A stretch of DNA of 64,000 nt from NCBI GenBank assembly GCA_003993805.1, contig RSEF01000006.1, positions 23,079,676-23,143,675 of the forward strand, written 5' to 3'. The notes under the pieces were generated by a model. It did no database searches and had not been told where the DNA came from. It saw only the letters and a program-made list of their open reading frames with translations. The stretch is from Himantopus leucocephalus. Lineage: Eukaryota; Chordata; Aves; Charadriiformes; Recurvirostridae. Shown piece by piece: positions 14,011 through 24,228 of this stretch. The number at the start of each line of letters is the position of its first letter. Positions within the stretch are counted from its first letter, which is position 1. Position numbers and translations under genes: made by a program.

Positions 14011-14219
14011 CATTAGCACTGCAAAGTTACTGAAGTGTGTACTCTGAATGGTGGTGATATTGCCTGCAGAACTAATTATGTGGCACCCTTCTCCCCACCA
14101 GCCTCCATGTCCATCGAGAAGGTCAAAATCCCAGAAGGCTGCAATGGGGTCTATACCCCGGGCAAAGTGCCTCAACCCTATAGTAAGAGGGCTGGTAAGG
14201 TTTCCAAAACTGCACCCAT
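14011..14219 (-). CDS. ADGRA1: ADGRA1 exon: end of GAIN domain with degenerate GPS
   Basis: The exon is 209 bp, with acceptor tgcttttgcag (AG at 14221-14220) and donor atg|gtaagt (GT at 14010-14009). Its first two bases complete an Asp codon with the G left from the upstream exon, and it ends exactly after a Met codon. Landmarks in order are GCSFGNLTSPLTIGLRHFAR, DPIAAFWDFDLLDGHGGWW, EGCHIISSAGNITTIQ and THFSNFAVLM. These match the family pattern of a Trp-rich GAIN/GPS segment running into AVLM just before the linker. The first GPS cysteine is present, but the later cysteine expected after TTIQ is replaced by Ser, and there is no His-Leu-Thr/Ser cleavage triplet. Autoproteolysis is therefore unlikely, in line with the atypical GPS of this subfamily. 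Confidence 0.95.
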
Positions 14220-15153
14220 CTGCAAAAGCAACAAACTGAATCAGAGAGATGGAGTGGAAAACCCTTTATTGATGAATGCTGTGTAAAGAGATCTGATGCT
14301 CTAAACTATGGGGAAAAAAGCAATAGACATATACTCTTAATGATCAAAATCAAAGGTAGTGCTCACATTCAGAAAAGTTTGCGATAGTATTAATAAATCT
14401 GAACATTTGAGTCCCATAATGTGTCCAAATCATCTAATAATCTTTCACAAAGCAGATTTTTTTTTGTTTCAGATTCTTCAGTTACGACCAGTGTTACACT
14501 GTTGCCCACGTAACTGCAGAAACAGCTCAGCTTCATGATATGGTTAATAGCTGAGACAATTCTGCACTTTGAAAGTCACATTTAAACATTTTAAAAATGT
14601 TAATAGAAATGAGAGCACTATTCACTATCAAATAAAATGAGTAAAATTTCCTGGGTGAATAATTAATCAAAATAATGACTCACTAGCAAACACAATATAT
14701 CACATTTAGACAAAAGCCTTTAACAACACCTGTTTTACATCCATCGTATCAGAAAGTATACTGGTTAGTATTGATACATGCAACAGGGCACTATTCCCGC
14801 TCCAAAAGCCTTATTTTTTCAGTGTCTAGGACATAACATTGCAATTTTCATTGTAAAGGGTAAAACGAGGTTCTTTCCTATAGCACCATGCTTTAAGAAA
14901 CAAGCATCTGTAACAATGCTGTCAACCAACAGTAGTCCAAAATTTGCATTCTAGTCATACAGCAACAGCATTTCTTTATTTGCAGGATAATTTGAATAAA
15001 ATCATGCAGATATGAACAATTGCAAACATTTGTACTAAAGAGAGACTGTTTCCAGCCTCTCAGCACACTGTATTCTCTACTCCTCTATTCTCTACATGAT
15101 CAAGTATACCGTAGCTTTTAGATTAAAAGAAATAATGCATAACAATTCCTCAC
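14220..15153 (-). other. ADGRA1 intron between GAIN and GPS exons
   Basis: This 934-bp phase-1 intron is bounded by a GT at 15153-15152 and an AG at 14221-14220. It is AT-rich with short T runs, and nothing else was recognised. Confidence 0.85.
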
Positions 15154-15361
15154 CTATTTTAGCAAAAACAGCTGGTGTGGCAACCGTCCTACGTTTCCCA
15201 TCGTCTGCAAGATTTGATGAGTTTCCTGTGCTAGGAAAGAGTTTTCCATTCCGAAAGACAATAAACTGTAGCTTGCAAGTGGAGTTATCAACAGATTGCC
15301 AGGCTGAAGACTGAGAGAAGACAGACTGTGGCAAATGAACTGAAGCTACCGCTACAGCATT
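15154..15361 (-). CDS. ADGRA1: ADGRA1 exon: GAIN subdomain B
   Basis: The exon is 208 bp. It has a strong poly-T tract and cag acceptor (AG at 15363-15362) and an atag|gtgagg donor (GT at 15153-15152). It starts on a codon boundary (Asn) and ends with one base, which makes Asp with the GPS exon. The peptide contains NAVAVASVHLPQSVF, KLQFIVFRNGKLFPSTG, then ADDGKRRTVATPAVFAKI. These match the well-conserved GAIN strands of ADGRA receptors (an ASIQLPPSLFS-like strand, an FRNGKLF hairpin, a GKRR-TP strand). The strong conservation here makes it a good anchor for finding neighbouring exons. Confidence 0.95.
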
Positions 15362-17338
15362 CTGTACAATGAGAAAAAAAAAGAAACATTTAAAATGCAA
15401 ATCACAACAGGGTAGCTTTCATGATGTTTTAAACTCCTGTACAAGAAATGTGTGCTGCCTTCCTTTTCCAACAGACTGGAAGCAACCAAAGAAGCACGAG
15501 CTGTAACCATGGGAATAGGATTGGTACAGTGCATATTAAAAGGGAAAACGTTTTGATTGAATGTGAGAGTCTATATGGTCAAGCTCCCTGCTGCAGAGGT
15601 GAGAATGGTTCTTACCGTGCCTGCTAGAGGGTCCATCAACACTGCAGATCTGATTTAAAGAGACAACCTCTACCAGGTTTTCTCCTTCACTTAAAACAGA
15701 ATCAGACAACTTACATTAAAACATTTCTCCGAAAGGGTACTTAAAGAGTATAAAAATAATTTTATTAATACAAAAAATTGCATCAGCAGAGGGCTGCAAG
15801 TGCAGTAAACAACACGTTTTATGAATATGCTTTTTTTGCTTCATATAAGGAAAATCAGTTAACTGTGTTTGTTTGTAATGCAGGATTAAAAAATATTACA
15901 AGCGGTAATGTAACAGAAGAAAACAAGACGGCACTAGGAGAAAATGAATGAAGACTGTCAGATCACTATAATGGCTTTGAGTTGTGAGTGTGTTATACAC
16001 CCTTTTACAAGCAGATAATTCCCTTACAGCAGAGCTATTAAATACACCAGACATTATGTTCTGAGGACTTCGCTCATCAAGCATTTTCTCCTGCCAAAGT
16101 AGCAAACTAATCATTAAAGACTCAGATATTTACAAGAAAAAACAAATGATGAGCAATGGGGAAATAAACAGGGAGTCTGTCCTGAGCCTTGAAGTGAAAA
16201 GTGTATGTATTTAAAAACAAACAAACTACAAAATGTTCTAATTTGCATTTCCCCCAAGGGCGAAGTATAGCTTCTGTGCACATAATTTACATAGATTATC
16301 ACACAGTTTACTCATAGCACATGTGCGCTACCTCTTTGAGAAGTAAAACAATAATCTTTACAATCATGTAAACAAACATGACATTTTAGATATGTCCATG
16401 TGCTGGGAGAAACAGACATGTGAGAGATAAAAGGTACGGCACAGATCAGCAAACTAAAACAAGTATGAGAAGCATCTAGTGACCTCACGATAAAGATGGG
16501 AGAAAAGCGTGAGGAGTCCGTGATGTCACTGGGATGCTTAAATAAACAGATAAAGGCTTCTGTACATTTTTTTCTTTAATACCATGTACAATATGGAAAG
16601 GTTTTGTGATTTTAACAATAAAAACACCCAAACCTCCTTTTTTAAGTAAGTATTCAAGCTAGGTGATGCCACTTATTAAAAATACTCAGAAAAAAATAGA
16701 GCAAATAGCAACAGGAGATTTCTAGATTAGATTTTAAAATTACTATGAAGGCTCTAATTGGAATTAACTGAGCTAAACATCAAGCACTTGTCCTTAGATT
16801 GTTTCCACTGCCTAATTCACTAAAGCTGTCATGATTTGTTTTATCTCACATGTCTGAAAAAGACATATTTTACTCTATGCTATCCCAAAGCATCTGTATA
16901 TGCTGAACCTCTGATGATAACATTTTGGCCATAAAATTGTTACCAAGTATGTACAGAAATTTTTAGAGGTATCATTGGCCAAACACCAGCCACTGTTGAG
17001 TGCTTACCTGGAGATGTACAGAAGTGTAAGAGAAGGTACAGTGTGATTAACTTTATATTTATATTGGATTTTTATTATTATTCTGTGCTGGAAAAAGCAA
17101 CAACAATGACATATTAAATAACACTAATTACTTACTATACACAAAAAGAGAAAGCTAGAAGCATCTAAATAAGCTTATGATAATGACACTAAAAGCTAAA
17201 GGCACAGGGATAAGCAACAACGTGCTATGACTTGACAAAAGCAAGCCAGAGAAAAAAACAGGTTTATAGCACTTTTGCTAAGAGGGGAAATGGTCTAATT
17301 CATTGTGGTTCTCTACTTTCTTCTCCATTGAGACTTAC
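15362..17338 (-). other. ADGRA1 intronic sequence around the possible microexon
   Basis: Apart from the candidate 34-nt exon, no exon that keeps phase was found. In paralogues about 60 further GAIN residues lie between the 17466-17339 exon and the 15361 exon, so a diverged exon may be hidden here. Other open stretches with good splice sites (17,087-17,008 and about 16,094-16,032) fail the phase test. Confidence 0.5.
15616..15649 (-). CDS. ADGRA1: Possible ADGRA1 microexon (34 nt)
   Basis: This is a candidate 34-nt exon between a tctctttaaatcag acceptor (AG at 15651-15650) and a gcacg|gtaag donor (GT at 15615-15614). Its phase fits on both sides: one base completes a codon from the 17466-17339 exon, and it ends on a codon boundary before the 15361 exon. 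The joined frame reads SAVLMDPLAGT. An in-frame stop just upstream prevents a longer version. I see no clear similarity of these 11 residues to the paralogues, where roughly 60 residues are expected. It may be chance, or one of several exons spanning a variable GAIN loop. Confidence 0.3.
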
Positions 17339-17466
17339 TGATACCAATGGGAAAAAGTAATAGTGTAGACAGAGCTTGGCTGAGAGACTGGGGAGGCGCA
17401 GAGAAGACGCTGCACACATCTGAAGCACAGAGAGCTGGCGTGCAGGTCTGGTGCCAGGTTGCACAG
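17339..17466 (-). CDS. ADGRA1: Probable ADGRA1 exon: GAIN subdomain A continuation
   Basis: The 128-bp candidate exon has acceptor ggtctttccccag (AG at 17468-17467) and donor tatca|gtaagt (GT at 17338-17337). Read in phase 0 from the upstream candidate it is fully open. It contains ASSLCFRCVQRLLCASPV and SSVYTITFSHWY. The Cys-x-Arg-x-Val-Gln core and the later Val-Tyr-Thr resemble the ACSRIVQCLQRIA and HVYSTYSP landmarks of ADGRA3 (from memory), in the right order. It sits in a local GC-rich island (about 17,380-17,540) in otherwise AT-rich DNA, which supports a coding role. Divergence is high, so the call is tentative. Longer open frames here on either strand are out of phase with the gene. 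Confidence 0.5.
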
Positions 17467-18053
17467 CTGGGGAAAGACCAAAGCCATGTCCACCCCTCAC
17501 CTCCTCCCCAGCGCCCTGTCTCTGCCCACACAGAGACCCTTCACTATGTAGCATAAAAGAAAGGATCCCGATCACAATATGATCTTATCCACAGAATACA
17601 GCTTCGCCTCACAGGGGCAAAGTCAAATGTAGTGAAGAAAAGCTGTACATAGCCTACAAATGGATTTAGTGTGGACTGGTCGCATTCCTCAGGCTGGCTG
17701 AGCAAATCTCACACATGCAGCAACACAACATCAAATTACTCACATGACAAAAAGACACATTTACAGAAAATGATTTCCTCATTAGACTTCAGGAGAGTGT
17801 TTTTCCCTATTTGTCTCCTCCAAATATAACAAGAGTATGAGTACCCATAACATTACTTGCTAAATAATGTCTGCAGTCACTTCCTGGGATATAGTTTAAT
17901 TGTGAATACTGCCCTATAGATACCTGTTATTTCAAACAATTTCTTTTAAGTGCAGGCAGTCTGGTGGAGCGAAAGGCAAAGGGACAGGGCTGTTTCTTGA
18001 CTGGACAAATGTACACATAAAGTCGAAATACTCGCTGCATATCCAATATTTAC
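17467..18053 (-). other. ADGRA1 intron between the two tentative GAIN exons
   Basis: This is a 587-bp interval with a proper GT start (18053) and AG end (17467) on the minus strand. A minus-strand open stretch at about 17,560-17,710 has no similarity to the receptor family and is probably chance. Confidence 0.5.
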
Positions 18054-18127
18054 TTTATGTAGAAATTCCTCAAAATCAAACATCAAACTGTCTGCTACAG
18101 CAACATGCCTGCCAACAAGCTCCCGTG
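18054..18127 (-). CDS. ADGRA1: Probable ADGRA1 exon: GAIN subdomain A
   Basis: The 74-bp candidate exon lies between a tttttcattaatatcctag acceptor (AG at 18129-18128) and a cataaa|gtaaat donor (GT at 18053-18052). Two bases complete a codon from an unseen upstream exon, and it ends on a codon boundary. It reads RELVGRHVAVADSLMF then DFEEFLHK. This aligns without gaps to the ADGRA helix pattern EL-x4-V-x2-A-x3-M-x3-E-x2-L (ADGRA3: ELGDVMVDIASNIM, then ADERVLWL, from memory). The upstream exon, expected to carry an NFSDKMDVIFVAEMI-like helix, was not recognised, so this is the most 5' exon I can support. Confidence 0.55.
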
Positions 18128-21100
18128 CTAGGATATTAATGAAAAATGCACACATTGAGAGTGCCCACACATCCACAATGGTGTTTAAAAATATGAATAA
18201 ATATTTGTGAACAATTTTTACATCTAAGATATGTGAGAATCTTCTTTTCAATAGCATTAGTCATTACTCACATGAGACGGATGATGTGAGCACTCAGGCA
18301 ATTCTTGTTATTGTGGTAGTGGATGGATGGAGCCTGACTGGAGTCTCAGTCTTGGATTCTGCTAGTCTCGTGTGCAGTGATGAGTAAATCAGTTCACCAC
18401 GCTTGCCTCGGTTTCCCTTGCATTTGGTGAAATAAAAATGATGTATTTCTTTTGCTTTCTAAGGCGATCCTGAGTCCACAATATGGAGACAGATTATTAC
18501 TACCAGTGACATCAAATTTTGAGTGAATGACTGTGCTTCAGATATTTCAAAATCCACATAAGTAATTTCATCTTAAAAATTTTTATTCGGACACCATATC
18601 ACCACATCACATAAGAACTCACGTTTCTGAGCACGCTAGTGGCAGCATCTCAGGAAGCTGCGCCACCACTAAGAGGGGAGAAAGAGCACTAGAGACAGAA
18701 CCACCACCAAATGGCCTGCGTGGGAGCTGCAGCTTTTCAATGACACAGGTCAGCACAGGCATCTCACATTTTCCTTGGAAAAGCTTAGAGTCTTTGTCAG
18801 CAATTTACTAGTCAGGATTTAGACATTCTGTAAGCATTTTCAAAACGAAATGTCAATAATCCCTTCATGACTCCATTTCACTTTTAGTCCTATTAACTGG
18901 ATTGTATCGGCATCCAAAAAGGAAATCCCAAACATACTGTAAGTTTTTCTAAGAAATATTTTTCTGCTGGAAAATACCAGTGTTTTAAAATGAAAGCTAT
19001 CCACAGAGATCCACCCATTTGCACATAAATATGACAGAAATGATGCAAATTTCAAAAGCTCCCAGTTATCTTCCATGTCATCTGCCCAGATATTAAAAAA
19101 TATGCTCTGTGACCTGCAGCCAGAGAAAGAGGGCTTATCAGCACTAAACCAGCTCCGAGGATTTTCCGGGAGGGCTCCTAGGACTCTGGGCTCTGAAGAC
19201 TTCTTAGAACCTGGGAAATTTTCCAAAAAGCCAAATGAAACGTTGTTTTAAACACTCTGAATCATAATTTGGAAAGTACAGTTTTGTAAGTACTTTTGAA
19301 GTTTCATTTTTTGTTTCGATTTCAGAGCTATTTTTTTGTGAGTGTGGAATTTTTCAAAATATCCGATGAACAGAAACAGCACAAATAAATCCAGCTGGAT
19401 CCCACAAGTTTTAAATTTGAATGAAAACCTCATTCTGAAGAGGAACTGGTCCTCAGGATACTGAGAGCTACAGACTTGACATTTTTGTAGCTCATGCATG
19501 TGTGACCCTTATTAAAAACGTTTTAAGGGAAAAATGAAAGATTTAAAGTGAAGTTTTTCCCCAGGCAATTTTATTCTGGTCAGCAGTCCATTCCTTATAA
19601 TCAATGCTAGCATTTACAAGGAGTTTTTAAGTGTTTAGGAAAGACAGTCTCTTGCCTTAGGTGCCTTTGTGATATGTTGGCCCTTCTACTTTAACGATTC
19701 TTTAAAGAGACATGCTCCCATTTTGAACATTACTTCCCCAATATCTTGTTCTACTTGTCTAAAATTTAGCATAGTACTGAGAGACCGTGCCCATTATCAG
19801 ACAATCATTATCAAGGAAGATACTCGGTAACCACTGTGGAATGACATAAATTATTTTCAGTAGCTCTTCCTTGCGTATGCTTTGATACTAGATTGATTTT
19901 GAGTTCAAGCACAGTATTTCTGTTTGAGGTGAAATATACTTCATGGGAAAACATCCAATTTTGAGTCCTCAGAACAGTCATAATGTATATTTTTCCAGTC
20001 AGCAATTTCCTTAACTTAAATAACAGCACCTTCACAAGNTTTTTTTTTCTAGAGTTATTTCTCTCTCTCTCCGGGGAAAAAAAAAAAAAAAAAAAGGAGT
20101 AAATGAAATCACCTGAACACCTGGCAGAGAACTGGAAAAGCAGCTCCACTGCTTCCAAATTTTAAAGAATCAGATGAGCTGTTTTATAGATTCAGATGGA
20201 AGACGCCATATATTATACTATTAAAGATACAAGGGTGTTGCCAAAATAAGCACAAGCTATATGAAGTTACAGTAGCAGTAAATAAAAAGTAGAAACTAAG
20301 CTCTACAGGTAACAGCCTATATTACTAAATATGTACTGAGTTAACAGTGTGGTCATCATAACAAAATCAAGCAAGTAAATTATTTATACATATACAATTG
20401 ATTTTATTTTGGCCCTCAAACAAGACAGCAGTTCCTTAGAAGCAACTGAAGATTTCAGTTCAGAGTTTATGTGAAAGGTTTGGTGGTTAACATAACAAAA
20501 AAGTGCAAAATTGTTTTTTCAGTTGTCTCTCCTGGTAGATATTTAAATAACATTCCTTTGGAATTATCTCAGCACATGATATATGATACAAGGACAGGCA
20601 TTTGGCCCACTGCTGCGAGGACTTAGGTAGACTGTACATGAGTACTGGTGTCTTTTTCTGGAATGAAAAGTATCAACTAAAAACCTCCAAAATTTAGACA
20701 ATCTGGGAAATTGCCAAAGAAAGTTTCTGTAAAAAGAATGGAAACAATGCCAATTTGAAGAAATATGGTTATACAAGACACATACTCAATAACAAACAAT
20801 TTTACAGGTCCTAAAAGAGATAAGATTGATTTTTTTTTTAAATGGGAGGAGACCAAGCAAACGAAGTAGGAGATCCCCAGCCACATTAACTTACCTACTT
20901 AAGCTTGCTCCTGATTTATCACAGTTTAACTACCATTTTTAGACTGCTGTTTAAACACAAATCTAGAAAGGCTCAGGGATGACTAGCAAGTAAAAAGGAA
21001 AATTTATAGAGATTCCCAGAGAGAAATGAAGGGGTACCTCCAAAAACACAACATAAAATCACCTGCCTATTGAGATGAAATTGCTAAGCATGTTAGGATT

Positions 21101-21529
21101 ATTATGTGGTAAAGTCATTATGTAGTAATGCTTTAGTCCGCATCCATCTCAGTATCTGGAAACCTAAGTACAGGATCTGAGATATCTTGTTCTAGCCAGG
21201 CATAAATGCTTTTTTAACGCATAGTGAAAATGTGGCAGCAACAAGAAATATAGGCAAATTGTATGAAAAGGTACAAAACCATCTTAATGTGTGTTTAAAG
21301 TTCTCACTAATTAGTAATAAAGGTTTTCTGGAGTCATGCTATAGAAATGTTAAGTTTAGTAAATAGCATGGAAATTTTAGAAAATATTACCATTTAGAAA
21401 ATGGTAATATAAAAGAGTCTTGGAAAACCTGATTATCAGTAACCCTTTTCTAATAAAAGTAAAAAATAAAAGTCATCTCCACATTAGGATTTTTCCAAGT
21501 TTTCAAATTTGAAATACAAACTCAGGAAA
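18128..21529. other. Intronic or upstream DNA, no gene recognised
   Basis: Upstream ADGRA1 exons are expected here or farther on, but none was recognised. A minus-strand open stretch of 128 codons (18,840-19,226) and one of 83 codons (19,248-19,499) lie in sequence rich in repeated words such as gaaaattttcc and gaagtttcatttt. This hints at an old, unnamed interspersed repeat. One undetermined base (N) is at 20,039. Confidence 0.5.
20039..20095. repeat. Simple-sequence tract: T-run, CT microsatellite, A19
   Basis: An N at 20,039 is followed by a T run, a (CT)n tract at about 20,061-20,071, a GGGG, and 19 adenines at 20,077-20,095. The ambiguous base at the tract edge suggests sequencing or assembly difficulty, so local lengths may be unreliable. 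Confidence 0.9.
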
Positions 21530-22559
21530 TTCATTGATAAATGTTAACGGGACTTACAAGATCAAGAATGGATTAACAGATCAAAAAGGACAATGGGTAT
21601 AATTAGAAAGGGTATGAAAAGGAAAAAACCCACTGATCAGTGAAAATAGTATTTTAAGTTTCAAGAAATGGATGGATACAGTGATAATTGCCAAAAAAAT
21701 TTTACATACAGCAGTAAGTTCTTCAGATCTTTATTAAAAAAGAATACCGAAAGAAGTAGACATGTCATATAGAAAGAATCAGGTAGAGATAAAACAAACT
21801 GGAAAAAAAATCAGGTAATACATTTTTTATTTAACCTCAACAAAAGTGTTGACATTTACATGGAAAAAATGTTAGGATCAATAATGAGAGCAAGAATACA
21901 AAAACTGCTACATATGTCAAAGCAAAATTCAATAAGAGCTGAATATTGTCATACAAATCTTTGAAAGAACTGACACATGAAATCAAAGGACAATTGTAAT
22001 TTTTAAAATTTATTTATTTATTTTTTTAAGGAATGTACCAAGTTGGACATAGACCAATGACGACAGCTCTGCAAAACGATCTACAGTTAGGGTGAATGAG
22101 TGAATCAAGTTTGGCATGTAGGTAACAGTATAGACCTATGCACAAATGAACAACTTTATTGCACAGTTCACAATATTAGTCACAGCTGCTGCTGCCATAT
22201 TGGTCTGCTTCTGTGTCCAAAGACAGGCCGCTTTTAATGACTTCAAAAGTGTTGACTGGTAAATTGCATGAAAATGTGGTGTCCTTTAAGCACTTCTATA
22301 TGGACCACTATGTCATTGTTTCTTCATTCCAGTGTGATGCATTGATGTTGCTTATGCATTCATGCATTATTCCTCTGAACCATAGGTCAGCGTTTAGGAC
22401 TTCATTATTATTGCATCCATGAAAATACAGTCATAAAATGTAATACTTTCTTTCTAAGAAAAGGAAAATGTGTGGAATTCCACAAGCAACAACTGAACTT
22501 TAACCTGATACCGTGAGGGAAAAGAGAAAAAGAGGAAAAAAAAAAAAAATCAAAGAAAA
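21530..22559 (+). mobile_element. Possible 5' extension of the ancient LINE
   Basis: This is A-rich plus-strand sequence whose word use resembles the 5' half of decayed CR1 ORF2 copies and which runs directly into the recognised remnant. No single diagnostic motif is conserved, so this is an inference from position and texture. A T-rich interruption is at about 22,005-22,030 and an A-rich microsatellite at about 22,535-22,560. Confidence 0.3.
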
Positions 22560-23450
22560 AAATAATACAAAGGGAGAGAGGGTAGGTTTACTAAAGGTAA
22601 ATAATGCCAGACCCACATGATAGTCCTCTTTGATAACTGTTTTTCTAGACAAGGCAATGCAATTCACCCAATTTCTTTGGTCTTCAGTAAAATATTGGAT
22701 GCTACATAAAAACCTGTTAGCTGAGTTGAGATATTGAGAACTAGTAAGAAATAGTGTCAAGTGAATGAGGAACAAGCTAAAATTGATAATACAATTATTT
22801 ACTTTGAAAGGGGAAGGCAGGCTGGAGTGAATATATCCAAAGTTTCTATGAAAATTGGCTTGGGGACTTCAAATTTTTATTTTATAACCTTGAAACAAAG
22901 AGGAATGTCACCTAAGACAACATTCGCAAGCATATGTTTAACAGATTTATAATGAGAACTTCTATTATAAGCTGGTGAAACAGAACACTTTGGCAAGCAA
23001 CAGACAAGGAAAAGGACCTGAAAGCACTGGTTAATCACAGGATGACTCAGAGCCACTATGATTTAACAATAAAAAAAAAAACAAGACAAACACAGTCCAG
23101 AACATACAAGATGACACATTTCCATGGAAATACTCTGATTTTAAAAGCCTAATCAGAAACGTACTACATGATTTTGATCAACCAGACTTAGGAAAAATCA
23201 GTCCAGAATAGAATGGGTGTAGAGGATGGTTAATAGCGTCACCATTAGAACGAATAATATGTTTCACAAGTGCAGTAAAAGGAAAGAGAGGCTGTGCCTG
23301 CTGTTTTTAAAAATACCAGAGGAATAGCATCTAGGGAGGAAGAACAGTCACGTGGGCAAATAGCTAGCATGAGCACAAGGACAAATAAGATGCTGGTCAA
23401 GAGCAAAAATGCAGACTTAAAAGTATGAAAATGTGTCCTAGCCTTTGTAA
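22560..23450 (+). mobile_element. Ancient CR1/L3-like LINE, ORF2 remnant
   Basis: The order of landmarks follows a CR1-clade reverse transcriptase gene. 'ggtaaataatgccagac' is near 22,597, followed by 'agacaaggcaatgcaatt' near 22,648 and 'cttcagtaaaatattggat' near 22,682. 'gaaaggggaaggcaggctgg' is near 22,805 and 'aaggaaaaggacctgaaag' near 23,006. 'ttaatcacaggatgactc' is near 23,031 and 'ataccagaggaatagcatct' near 23,313. The copy is heavily mutated, with no usable frame. Similar but weaker texture extends back to about 21,530, so the true insertion may be near 2 kb. Its depth of decay suggests an insertion far older than modern bird CR1 subfamilies. Confidence 0.75.
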
Positions 23451-24228
23451 CAGATAGGAGAGGATAGCTTTCAAAGATTACGGACACGCAAAAAAAATTT
23501 ACCTGCTCTTAAGAGAATATTTGAAAATTTTATGACAGAATTACACAATGCAGTTTAAAGAGTTTTGGTTTATAACTCTGTTTTACAAGAAGTGTCTAAA
23601 ATTCCTTTGAGAACTGATGAATTCCCTGAATAAAGGAATTCCTGAACTTCCTACTTCTACTTACACCCCCAGTACACAGTTAGTAGAGATCGTAAAAATC
23701 TCGCTAAGAAGAAAAAGAGTTTCAAAAACTATACAGTCACAGTAGATTCAAGTGACTCCCTTCTGCGATAAAAGAAGATTGAGCACAGAAGTAATACCAC
23801 CATTATTTTGAGAAATAAGAAGAAAAATCTGCACACATGTAAGAGCTGCAGACAGCAAACATGAAACCCGAGCCACTTATTTAGTGTAAACACCTATTTT
23901 AGACATTTAAAATGAATGTCTAAAAATATAACAACTAAAGACAGATCTCACATGGAATAGTAAAAATTGAAGAGACGGGCTTATTTATATTTCTTATCTT
24001 CCTACTATTTGTCCTTAAAATTGAAGAGATCTTTAGCACTTAAGTTAAAAGAGCTCAGTCTCCTATACTGCGTGATGGTCAGGACAGCAATATCCGTCAG
24101 AGATAACCATTAACTACCGTCACTCAGATGAGCATCCCTTAATATAGAATCACATAAAAACCCTAATCACTACGCTGCCTTTCCTAAACAAGAAGCCCAG
24201 ATTTACTCTACCTGAAATAGAATAGAAA

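Larger units (their letters stand above)
3574..18127 (-). other. ADGRA1: ADGRA1 gene, partial (GAIN domain to TM2)
   Basis: This is a minus-strand multi-exon gene for an adhesion G-protein-coupled receptor of group A. Four exons are firm and three tentative; all join in compatible phase. The TM1 exon reads [15 protein letters not shown] then [12 protein letters not shown], and the TM2 exon reads [16 protein letters not shown] and [14 protein letters not shown]. These fit ADGRA1 as I remember it (human starts MDLKTVLSLPRYPGEF) far better than ADGRA2 or ADGRA3. The intron after the TM2 exon runs off the window, so the other five helices and the tail lie before position 1. The N-terminal LRR, Ig and HormR exons were not found upstream. 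Members of this group are surface receptors without a well-established ligand. Assignment to the group is near certain; ADGRA1 over its paralogues is very likely. Confidence 0.88.

Noticed and set aside
16032..16094. Minus-strand stretch between ttggcag and gct|gtaagg, considered as a GAIN exon.
   Set aside because: It opens only in phase 0, while the flanking exons require a one-base start, and its peptide does not resemble the receptor family.
17008..17087. Open 80-bp stretch on the minus strand with excellent splice sites (ctttttccag / ctccag|gtaagc), considered as an ADGRA1 exon.
   Set aside because: The upstream candidate exon ends with two leftover bases, and in the frame required here this stretch hits a stop after two codons. 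Its peptide is only weakly similar to the family.
18840..19226. IWADDMEDN motif in a minus-strand frame, considered as the HormR exon (GFWADDDYS in ADGRA3).
   Set aside because: Only WADD matches. The flanking cysteines and Arg-Arg-Cys context are missing, and the exon boundaries do not fit.
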